64,000 nt of DNA from Nocardioides sp. Root122 (GTDB lineage Bacteria > Actinomycetota > Actinomycetes > Propionibacteriales > Nocardioidaceae), in NCBI RefSeq assembly GCF_001425025.1, contig NZ_LMDE01000010.1:392212-456211 (forward strand). The letters run 5' to 3'. Every line of letters starts with the position of its first letter. Within the stretch, counting starts at the first letter, position 1. Below, piece after piece: positions 31,258-38,392 of this stretch. The position numbers and the translations under genes were made by a program. The notes under the pieces are model-generated. The model was given only the letters and a program-made list of their open reading frames with translations. It searched no databases and was not told where the DNA came from.

Positions 31258-31890
31258 GTGACGCAGCCTGTTGACGACAGCACCGCTCCGGACGACGTAC
31301 GCCGGGTGGTGATCGCCGAGGACGAGGCGCTCATCCGCATGGACCTCGCGGAGATGCTCGGCGAGGAGGGCTACGAGGTCGTCGCACAGGCGGGCGACGG
31401 CCAGAAGGCCATCGAGCTCGCCCGCGACCTGCGACCCGACCTGGTGATCCTCGACGTCAAGATGCCGGTGCTCGACGGCATCGCGGCGGCCGAGGTGATC
31501 GCGGCGGAGCGGATCGCACCCGTCGTCATCCTGACCGCGTTCTCCCAGCGCGACCTGGTCGCCCGGGCCCGCGACGCGGGCGCGATGGCGTACCTCGTGA
31601 AGCCGTTCCAGCGCGGCGACCTCGTGCCGGCCATCGAGATGGCCGTGAGCCGGTTCGCCGAGATCACCGTCCTCGAACGCGAGGTCTCCGACCTCCAGGA
31701 GTCCCTGGCCACCCGCAAGGCGGTCGACCGCGCCAAGAGCGTGCTGCAGGAGAAGCTCGGCCTGAGCGAGCCCGACGCGTTCCGCTGGATCCAGAAGACC
31801 GCGATGGACCTGCGCCTGTCGATGAAACAGGTGGCCGACGGTGTCGTGGAGCACGGCGTGGCCGGCCTGGGCCGCGACAGCGACGCCTGA
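31258..31890 (+). CDS. pdtaR: ANTAR-domain response regulator (PdtaR type)
   Basis: A 210-residue two-component regulator that acts on RNA as an antiterminator. Receiver domain about 17-130 with phospho-acceptor Asp in LVILDVKMPVLDG, the acidic pocket in IAEDEALIR and Lys in YLVKPFQRGD. A coiled segment leads to the C-terminal ANTAR helix bundle (VDRAKSVLQEKLGLSEPDAF, IQKTAMDLRLSMKQVADGV). In mycobacteria PdtaR pairs with sensor kinase PdtaS; no kinase is nearby here. The GTG at 31258 was chosen over an in-frame ATG at 31177 that lies inside the tRNA gene, and because of the -10 box 7 bases upstream. Confidence 0.93.
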   Translation: MTQPVDDSTAPDDVRRVVIAEDEALIRMDLAEMLGEEGYEVVAQAGDGQKAIELARDLRPDLVILDVKMPVLDGIAAAEVIAAERIAPVVILTAFSQRDLVARARDAGAMAYLVKPFQRGDLVPAIEMAVSRFAEITVLEREVSDLQESLATRKAVDRAKSVLQEKLGLSEPDAFRWIQKTAMDLRLSMKQVADGVVEHGVAGLGRDSDA

Positions 31891-31904
31891 CTGCCGACCA
31901 CTGC

Positions 31905-31923
31905 GGGCGTCGACGGGACGCCC
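31905..31923 (+). terminator. possible terminator hairpin after pdtaR
   Basis: A 7-bp stem GGGCGTC/GACGCCC (31905-31911, 31917-31923) with a 5-base loop, 15 bases past the stop. No T-run. The rest of the gap to 32151 holds an imperfect inverted sequence near 31985-32010 and TAGGTT at 32082-32087, a possible -10 for livJ. Confidence 0.5.
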
Positions 31924-32150
31924 GACCGCAGATCTGACGGCCCCGGGATGCGCCAAGTGCGGAAACCGTCGATGACACCGGGCGTTTCGGTTCTGTTTCC
32001 GGTACAGACCGGTTGGTCACGAAACGACAACGGCCGCCCAAACCCATGGCGCAATCGTGTCCCGCGCCACATTCATGGTGTTAGGTTCCCCGCACGAGGC
32101 TGCCGAGGTGGACAGCCCATTGAACTACCCACAGAACTACGGAGGGATCC

Positions 32151-33305
32151 ATGATCCGCTCATCCAGGACGTGGCAGGCTGTCGCAATCTCGGCAGTCGC
32201 CGGTCTGGCGCTCACCGCGTGCGGCACCACCGACACCGGTGGTGACGGCGACGCGGCAGGCGGCGACTGCAACTTCAAGATCGGTGTGATGGGCGCGCTT
32301 TCCGGCGCGAACGCCAGCATCGTCCTCCCGTCCGTCGACGGCGCCGAGCTGGCGCTGAAGCAGTGGGACAACGAGGACTGCGACGTCACGATCGAGAAGT
32401 TCGACACCGAGGGCGACCCGGCCAAGGCGACCCCGGTCGCGACCCAGATCGCGGGTGACGACTCCTTCATCGGCGTCATCGGTGGCGCGTTCTCCGGCGA
32501 GACCCGGGCGACCAAGGCCATCTACGGCGACGCCGGCGTGACCATGGTCAGCCAGTCCGCCACCGCGACCGACCTCACCCAGGACGACCCGTCGCCGGTG
32601 TTCCACCGGCTCGTGCCCTACGACGACTACCAGGGCGCGGCGATCGCGAAGTACCTCACCGACGAGCTCGGCGCCACGAAGGTCTTCGTCGTCGACAACT
32701 CCGAGGCCTACGGCGAGCCGCTGGCCGACCGCGTCGAGGAGACCCTCGGCGACAAGATGGCGCAGCGCGACAAGACGCAGGTCGGCCAGACCGACTTCGC
32801 CCCGACCATCTCCAAGATGGAGTCGGCCAAGCCCGACGCCGTCTTCTACGGTGGCTACATCGCCGAGGCCGCGCCGCTGCTCAAGCAGATGCGCGACGCC
32901 GGCATCGACGCCCCGTTCATCGGCGGTGACGGTCTCTACGGCTCCGACTTCGGCAACGCCGTCGGCGACGCCGGGGAGGGTGCCATCGTGATGTGCCCCT
33001 GCGCCCCGATCGAGGAGGACAGCACCTTCGCTGCCGACTACCAGGAGGAGTTCGGCTCGGCGCCCGGCGCCTACGCCGCCGAGGGCTTCGACGCGATGAG
33101 CGTCTTCCTCGCCGCGCTGGACGACGGTGCCCGCACCCGCGAGGACGTCGAGAAGTTCGTCGACGGCTACACCGGCGACGGTCTCAGCAAGGAGATCTCC
33201 TTCGACGAGAACGGCGACGTTCCCAAGGAGAAGGTGTCCTACTGGGCCTACAAGAACGAGGGCGGCACGCTCGTCCCCGACGTCGAGGTCAGCCCCGCCA
33301 GCTGA
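32151..33305 (+). CDS. livJ: branched-chain amino acid ABC transporter, substrate-binding lipoprotein
   Basis: A 384-residue extracellular binding protein (Peripla_BP_6/Leu-Ile-Val type) anchored by a lipobox (AVAGLALTACGT). The mature part opens with CNFKIGVMGALSGANAS; ATDLTQDDPSPVFHRLVPYDDYQG and GLYGSDFGNAVGDAGEGAIV are typical ligand-cleft segments. It feeds the LivHM permease encoded downstream. A GGAGGG Shine-Dalgarno sequence precedes the ATG. The exact ligand (Leu, Ile, Val or another small acid) cannot be told from sequence. Confidence 0.93.
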   Translation: MIRSSRTWQAVAISAVAGLALTACGTTDTGGDGDAAGGDCNFKIGVMGALSGANASIVLPSVDGAELALKQWDNEDCDVTIEKFDTEGDPAKATPVATQIAGDDSFIGVIGGAFSGETRATKAIYGDAGVTMVSQSATATDLTQDDPSPVFHRLVPYDDYQGAAIAKYLTDELGATKVFVVDNSEAYGEPLADRVEETLGDKMAQRDKTQVGQTDFAPTISKMESAKPDAVFYGGYIAEAAPLLKQMRDAGIDAPFIGGDGLYGSDFGNAVGDAGEGAIVMCPCAPIEEDSTFAADYQEEFGSAPGAYAAEGFDAMSVFLAALDDGARTREDVEKFVDGYTGDGLSKEISFDENGDVPKEKVSYWAYKNEGGTLVPDVEVSPAS

Positions 33306-33330
33306 TCCTCACGGATCGATCATGCACAAC

Positions 33331-33363
33331 GGGGGCGGTCAGGTCTTGTGCCTGGCCGCCCCC
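33331..33363 (+). terminator. intercistronic hairpin between livJ and livH
   Basis: A 13-bp stem (33331-33343 with 33351-33363, one G-T pair) and 7-base loop in the 99-base gap, without a T-run. It probably lowers read-through or protects the livJ mRNA, so that binding protein exceeds permease. Confidence 0.7.
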
Positions 33364-33404
33364 GACCCATGGCCCCGACCGGGCCGCAATCAGGAGGGCC
33401 CTGA

Positions 33405-34376
33405 GTGGACTTCGATGCCCTGATCAACGGGTTGGACCGTCACACACTTGACGGCATCACCCGCGGATCCATCTACGCGCTCGTCGCGCTCGGCTACACC
33501 ATGGTGTACGGCGTGATGAAGCTGATCAACTTCGCACACTCCGAGGTGTTCATGGTGGGCACCTGGGCAACGCTCGGGACCTACACCCTCATCGGCGCCA
33601 GCTCCGGCATGGGCGTCGGCATGATCATCGGGGCCACCGTGCTGGCGCTCCTCGCAGCCATGCTGGCCTCGGCAGGAACAGCCCTCGCCGTCGAGCGGAT
33701 CGCCTACCGGCCGCTCCGCAAGAAGGGCGCCCCGCCCCTCATCTTCCTCATCACCGGCATCGGGTGCTCGATGGTCCTCGTCGAGACCTTCGGCCAGGTG
33801 CTCAAGGTCTTCTTCGGCCCGCCCTTCGGCCGCGTGCTCGTCAACGTGCCGGCGGTGCTGCCGACCAAGGTGGTCTTCACGATCCCGGGCATCGACCTCG
33901 CGATCACCAACACGCGCATCATCATCATCTTCGGCGCGATCGCGATGATGGTGGCGCTCGACTTCTTCGTGAACAAGAGCCGTCTGGGCCGCGGTGTCCG
34001 TGCCGTCGCCCAGGACCCCGACACCGCGTCCCTGATGGGTGTCAACCAGGACCGCGTGATCATGCTGGTCTTCGTCCTCGGTGGTGCGATGGCCGGTGTG
34101 GCAGCGCTGCTGTTCACCATCCAGTACGACAGCACCAAGTTCGACATCGGGTTCATCATCGGCGTCAAGGCGTTCACGGCCGCGGTGCTCGGTGGCATCG
34201 GCAACCTGCGGGGTGCGCTCATCGGCGGCCTCGTGCTCGGCGTCGTGGAGGTCTACGCCTCCACGGTCTGGGACTCCAGCTGGGCCGACGTCACGGCGTT
34301 CGTCGTGCTGGTCCTCGTGCTGATGTTCCGGCCCACCGGTCTTCTCGGTGAGTCCCTCGGAAAGGCGCGCGCATGA
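33405..34376 (+). CDS. livH: branched-chain amino acid ABC transporter permease LivH
   Basis: A 323-residue inner-membrane permease with about eight helices. GITRGSIYALVALGYTMVYGVMKLINFAHSE is the conserved N-terminus (here split by family), ERIAYRPLRKKGAPPL a cytosolic loop, and VRAVAQDPDTASLMGVNQDRV the EAA-like contact to the ATPases. It starts with GTG and ends in an ATGA overlap with livM. Confidence 0.95.
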   Translation: MDFDALINGLDRHTLDGITRGSIYALVALGYTMVYGVMKLINFAHSEVFMVGTWATLGTYTLIGASSGMGVGMIIGATVLALLAAMLASAGTALAVERIAYRPLRKKGAPPLIFLITGIGCSMVLVETFGQVLKVFFGPPFGRVLVNVPAVLPTKVVFTIPGIDLAITNTRIIIIFGAIAMMVALDFFVNKSRLGRGVRAVAQDPDTASLMGVNQDRVIMLVFVLGGAMAGVAALLFTIQYDSTKFDIGFIIGVKAFTAAVLGGIGNLRGALIGGLVLGVVEVYASTVWDSSWADVTAFVVLVLVLMFRPTGLLGESLGKARA

Positions 34377-35506
34377 GCATCATCACGCAGTACACCAACC
34401 GCCTGCGCGACCGCCTCGACGTCCTGCCCACGTGGGTCCGGGCCCTCGGGCTGCTGCTCGTCGTGGCGCTGGCCTTCTACCTGCCCTACCTGAACGTCTT
34501 GCCGTTCGCCTACATCCGGACCGACCTGTCTGCCACCGGCACCGACTGGGCGAGCGTGCTGTTCCTGGTGGTCGTCTACATGATCGTGGCGGTCGGCCTC
34601 AACGTGGTGATCGGCCTGGCCGGACTGCTCGACCTCGGCTACGTCGGCTTCTACGCCCTCGGCGCCTACTCCGTGGCGCTGTTCGGCTCGACGTCGTCGC
34701 CCGTCGTCGAGGCGATCCAGAACAAGTTCGGCCTCTCCGAGGAGTGGGCCGTCCCGTTCGCGATCTGCGTCCCGATCGCCATCGCGATGGCGCTCATCGC
34801 AGGCGTGATCCTGGGTGCGCCGACCCTGCGGCTGCGCGGCGACTACCTCGCCATCGTGACCATGGGCTTCGGCGAGATCATCCGCATCTGCGCCCGCAAC
34901 CTCGACAACGTCACCAACGGTGCCGCCGGCATCACCAACGTCCCGGTGCCGCCCGGCCCGGAGGTCGACGGACGTCCGTTCTTCAACGTCTCCGAGCCCG
35001 AGCGCTGGTACTGGCTGGCCCTGGTCGTGCTGATCATCCTCATCTGGATGGCCCGCCGTCTGGAGCACAGCCGCGTCGGTCGTGCGTGGCTCGCGATCCG
35101 CGAGGACGAGGACGCCGCAGCGATCATGGGCGTGGCCGCCTTCAAGTACAAGCTGTGGGCCTTCGCCATCGGCGCCTCGCTGGGCGGCATGGCCGGACTC
35201 CTGTTCGGCAGCAAGCAGCAGTACGTCGAACCCAACGGCTTCATGCTCAACCTGTCGTTCCTGTTCGTGGCCATGGTGGTCATCGGCGGCTCGGGCAACA
35301 TCCTGGGCGTGCTGATCGGAGCGTTCCTGCTGACCTACCTGCCGGAGCGGTTCCGCGAGTTCCAGGAGTGGCGTCCGTTCGCCTTCGGTGTCGCGCTCGT
35401 CGCGGTGATGATCCTGCGCCCGCAGGGCCTGGTGCCGAGCAGACGGAGGGCCCGAGAGTTCGAGGACCGCAAGGTCGAAGCCGAGGAGGCTGCAGCCGAT
35501 GTCTGA
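34373..35506 (+). CDS. livM: branched-chain amino acid ABC transporter permease LivM
   Basis: A 377-residue permease partner of LivH. The membrane part includes YMIVAVGLNVVIGLAGLLDLGYVGFYA (family signature), LRGDYLAIVTMGFGEIIRI, and RAWLAIREDEDAAAIMG as the ATPase contact. The C-terminal tail is charged. Overlaps livH by 4 bases and livG by 8. Confidence 0.95.
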   Translation: MSIITQYTNRLRDRLDVLPTWVRALGLLLVVALAFYLPYLNVLPFAYIRTDLSATGTDWASVLFLVVVYMIVAVGLNVVIGLAGLLDLGYVGFYALGAYSVALFGSTSSPVVEAIQNKFGLSEEWAVPFAICVPIAIAMALIAGVILGAPTLRLRGDYLAIVTMGFGEIIRICARNLDNVTNGAAGITNVPVPPGPEVDGRPFFNVSEPERWYWLALVVLIILIWMARRLEHSRVGRAWLAIREDEDAAAIMGVAAFKYKLWAFAIGASLGGMAGLLFGSKQQYVEPNGFMLNLSFLFVAMVVIGGSGNILGVLIGAFLLTYLPERFREFQEWRPFAFGVALVAVMILRPQGLVPSRRRAREFEDRKVEAEEAAADV

Positions 35507-36464
35507 CCAGAACCCCGCAACCCCGGCCTCACGGGAGTCGCACGCCGAGGGGCACGTCGCGGTGGCCCCGGACACCTCCGACCACGCGATGCTCAGCATG
35601 GACGTCGGCCAAGTGGGGGAGACCCTCCTGGAGATCGACCACGTCACGCTCCGCTTCGGCGGTGTGGTCGCGCTCAACGACGTCGACTTCTCGATCAAGC
35701 GGGGCGAGATCCTGGGCCTGATCGGACCGAACGGCGCCGGCAAGACCACGTGCTTCAACGTCATGACGGGCGTCTACACGCCGACCTCGGGCGAGGTGCG
35801 CTTCAACGGCCGGGCGATCAGTGGCAACAAGCCGCACAAGATCAACCAGCTCGGCATCGCCCGCACGTTCCAGAACATCCGGCTCTTCCCGGAAATGTCG
35901 GCGCTCGAGAACGTCATGGTCGGCTGCGACGCGCGCCACAAGACGAGCGTGCTCGGTGCGCTCTTCCGGGCCTACCGGGTCCGGCCGACCGAGGAGCAGC
36001 TGCCGGCGAACCCGCTGAAGCGCAGCCTCGCCAAGGTGTTCGGCATCAGCCGCCACACCCTGGAGGAGCGAGGCGGCCGCGAGCGCAGCATGGAGCTGCT
36101 CAAGTTCGTCGGCATCGCCGACCGGGCGCACGAGCTGTCGCGCAACCTGCCCTACGGCTACCAGCGTCGCCTCGAGATCGCGCGAGCGCTCGCCACCGAG
36201 CCGCAGCTGCTGTGCCTCGACGAGCCGGCAGCCGGCTTCAACCCGGCGGAGAAGGAGGACCTCATGGACCTCATCCGCCGCATCCGCGACCTGGGGCACA
36301 CGGTCCTGGTCATCGAGCACGACATGAAGCTGGTCCTCGGCGTGACCGACCGCATCGTGGTGCTCGAGTTCGGCCAGAAGATCGCCGAGGGCACGCCCGA
36401 GGAAGTCGCCCGCAACCCGAAGGTCATCGCCGCCTACCTGGGAGAGCCCGACGATGCTGCTTGA
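35499..36464 (+). CDS. livG: branched-chain amino acid ABC transporter ATPase LivG
   Basis: A 321-residue ATPase. About 45 extra N-terminal residues precede the usual start (LLEIDHVTLRFGGVVALNDV). Walker A is GPNGAGKTT, the signature is the NLPYGYQRRLEIARAL segment, Walker B is LLCLDEPAAGFNP and the switch His is in VIEHDMKLV. It overlaps livM and livF. Confidence 0.95.
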   Translation: MSDQNPATPASRESHAEGHVAVAPDTSDHAMLSMDVGQVGETLLEIDHVTLRFGGVVALNDVDFSIKRGEILGLIGPNGAGKTTCFNVMTGVYTPTSGEVRFNGRAISGNKPHKINQLGIARTFQNIRLFPEMSALENVMVGCDARHKTSVLGALFRAYRVRPTEEQLPANPLKRSLAKVFGISRHTLEERGGRERSMELLKFVGIADRAHELSRNLPYGYQRRLEIARALATEPQLLCLDEPAAGFNPAEKEDLMDLIRRIRDLGHTVLVIEHDMKLVLGVTDRIVVLEFGQKIAEGTPEEVARNPKVIAAYLGEPDDAA

Positions 36465-37164
36465 GCTGAATGATGCCGTCCTCAACTACGGCAAGATCCA
36501 GGCCCTCCACGGCATCAGCGTGGAGGTCGCCGAGGGCGAGGTCGTCTCGCTGATCGGCGCCAACGGCGCCGGCAAGACCTCGACCATGCGAGCGCTGTCC
36601 GGCGTCCGCGGTCTGGCGGCCGGATCCGTGGTGTTCGACGGCGAGGACGTGACCAAGCTCCGCGCCGACCAGCGCCTGCGCAAGGGCCTGGTGCTCTGCC
36701 CCGAGGGCCGCGGGATCTTCCCGGGCATGACGGTCACCGAGAACCTCAACATGGGCGCCTACACCCGCAAGGACAAGGCCGCCATCGAGGAGGACTACGA
36801 CCGTGTGTTCGGCCTCTTCCCGCGCCTCCTCGAGCGCAAGAAGCAGGTCGCCGGCACGATGTCAGGTGGTGAGCAGCAGATGCTGGCCATCGGGCGTGCC
36901 CTGATGTCGCGGCCCAAGCTGCTGATGCTCGACGAGCCGTCGATGGGTCTCGCGCCGATGCTGATCCAGCAGATCTTCGACATCATCACCGAGATCTCGC
37001 AGCAGGGCACCACGATCCTGGTCGTGGAGCAGAACGCCAAGCAGGCGCTCTCGCGCAGCGACCGGGCCTACGTCCTGGAGACGGGGCGCATCGTCAAGAC
37101 CGGCACGGGTTCGGAGCTTCTTGACGATCCCTCGGTGCGAGAGGCCTACCTCGGCGTAGCCTGA
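36454..37164 (+). CDS. livF: branched-chain amino acid ABC transporter ATPase LivF
   Basis: A 236-residue ATPase that pairs with LivG. Walker A is GANGAGKTS, the signature MSGGEQQMLAIGRAL, Walker B LLMLDEPSMGLAP, and LVVEQNAKQALS holds the H-loop position as Gln, as is usual for LivF. Its ATG lies 11 bases before the livG stop; its stop overlaps an in-frame ATG of the next reading frame. Confidence 0.95.
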   Translation: MLLELNDAVLNYGKIQALHGISVEVAEGEVVSLIGANGAGKTSTMRALSGVRGLAAGSVVFDGEDVTKLRADQRLRKGLVLCPEGRGIFPGMTVTENLNMGAYTRKDKAAIEEDYDRVFGLFPRLLERKKQVAGTMSGGEQQMLAIGRALMSRPKLLMLDEPSMGLAPMLIQQIFDIITEISQQGTTILVVEQNAKQALSRSDRAYVLETGRIVKTGTGSELLDDPSVREAYLGVA

Positions 37165-37259
37165 TGGACCTGCCGGCGGTATGGTCTCGTCCGGTGTGGT
37201 GGTGCCGCGAACAGGTCGGCAGGGGGCCACTGTGGGTGCAACTGGAAATGGGTGGGTCG

Positions 37260-37829
37260 ATGAGTCGGACGCCGGTGACCGTACGTGCTGCAGAGCCAAC
37301 GGACGTCACGTCGCTTCGTGAGCTGTGGAGCGACATCCTCCGCAAGGGGGGCCTCGACGAGCAGCTCGCCGACGTGGCCCGCGTGGTCGCGACGGCGCGC
37401 GAGCGCGAGGACCAGTGCGTGGCGGTGGCCGAGATCGACGGTGAGGTGGCCGGTGCGGTCTACCTCGAGGCGACGACGTTCACCCCGCTCAACCTCGAGC
37501 CCGCCGTGCTGGCCGTCTCGCCCCACGTCTTCCCGCAGTTCCGCCGCAAGGGCGTGGGCAGCGCGTTGATGGAGGTGGCGTGCCGGTTCGCCGACCAGCA
37601 CGGCATCTCCCACGTCCAGACCGCGGCCGCCGCCGAGGCGCGCGACGCCAACCGCTTCATGGCCCGGCTGTCCTTCGCGCCGCAGGCCATGCTGCGCGCC
37701 GCCACCACCAGCGCCGTACGCGCCCGGCTGCCGAAGGCGCGCCAGGTGACCCAGGCCGCCACGAGCAAGCAGCGCATCGACCGGGTGCTCGCTGCCCGGC
37801 GGGTGCGTCGCGAGCGCGTCCCCGGCTGA
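37260..37829 (+). CDS. GNAT family N-acetyltransferase
   Basis: A 189-residue acetyltransferase. VTVRAAEPTDVTSLRELW is the N-terminal strand-helix, and PQFRRKGVGSALMEVACRFA is motif A (Q/RxxGxG/A) that binds acetyl-CoA. A basic C-terminal tail follows. The substrate is unknown. The start is uncertain: the ATG at 37260 fits the domain, but the frame is open back to an ATG that overlaps the livF stop (37164), and a TATGGT at 37180 precedes an in-frame GTG at 37194 by 8 bases. Confidence 0.8.
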   Translation: MSRTPVTVRAAEPTDVTSLRELWSDILRKGGLDEQLADVARVVATAREREDQCVAVAEIDGEVAGAVYLEATTFTPLNLEPAVLAVSPHVFPQFRRKGVGSALMEVACRFADQHGISHVQTAAAAEARDANRFMARLSFAPQAMLRAATTSAVRARLPKARQVTQAATSKQRIDRVLAARRVRRERVPG

Positions 37830-37865
37830 CCCGGCGGCACCCGGCGGCCCCGGCGGTCCCCGGCG

Positions 37866-38309
37866 TCAGCGCTGGGGCATGTCCACGAGCGCACAGGTGA
37901 TGCGCGAGGTGCACACGCGCTTGCCGCGCTCGTCGGTGAGCACCACCTCGTAGGACGTCGACGACCGACCCAGGTGGACGGCGGTGGCCACACCCGTGAC
38001 GATGCCCGACGTGGCGGAGCGGTGGTGCGTGGCGTTGATGTCGACCCCGACCGCCACCTTCGTCGGGTAGGCGTGGATCGCGGAGCCGACGGAACCGAGG
38101 GTCTCGGCCAGCACCACGGACGCACCCCCGTGGAGGAGGCCGAAGGGCTGGGTGTTGCCGTCCACCGGCATCGTCGCGACGAGGCGCTCGGCGGAGATCT
38201 CGACCAGCTCGATGCCCATCTTCTCGTTGAGCCGGCCCATGCCCTGGGGCATGTAGGCGATGAAGTCCTCGATGCTGAGGTCGGCCAGGGACTGGGGGGT
38301 CTCGCTCAT
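37866..38309 (-). CDS. PaaI-type hotdog-fold thioesterase
   Basis: A 147-residue acyl-CoA thioesterase-like protein. MPVDGNTQPFGLLHGGASVVLAETLGS is the hotdog helix with the HGG motif and catalytic acid (Glu in AETLGS), followed by VGVDINATHHRSA. Members cleave aromatic or medium-chain acyl-CoAs, often 1,4-dihydroxy-2-naphthoyl-CoA in menaquinone synthesis; the substrate here is not determined. Divergent from polA with an 83-base gap. CACAAT lies 6 bases before the ATG and may be a poor -10. Confidence 0.88.
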   Translation of the reverse strand: MSETPQSLADLSIEDFIAYMPQGMGRLNEKMGIELVEISAERLVATMPVDGNTQPFGLLHGGASVVLAETLGSVGSAIHAYPTKVAVGVDINATHHRSATSGIVTGVATAVHLGRSSTSYEVVLTDERGKRVCTSRITCALVDMPQR

Positions 38310-38379
38310 GGCGCCATTGTGTCCGAACCCTCCGACGAGGCCCGGCCTCACCCCCGGCTCGGATGTCGGCGTCGACGAC

Positions 38380-38385
38380 TAGAGT
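38380..38385 (+). promoter_or_regulatory. -10 box of leaderless polA promoter
   Basis: TAGAGT, 7 bases before the GTG at 38393. Confidence 0.5.
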
Positions 38386-38392
38386 CGCGCAC

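Noticed and set aside
32082..32087. TAGGTT as a leaderless -10
   Set aside because: It is more than 60 bases before livJ, which has a strong GGAGGG ribosome-binding site; at most an ordinary promoter element.
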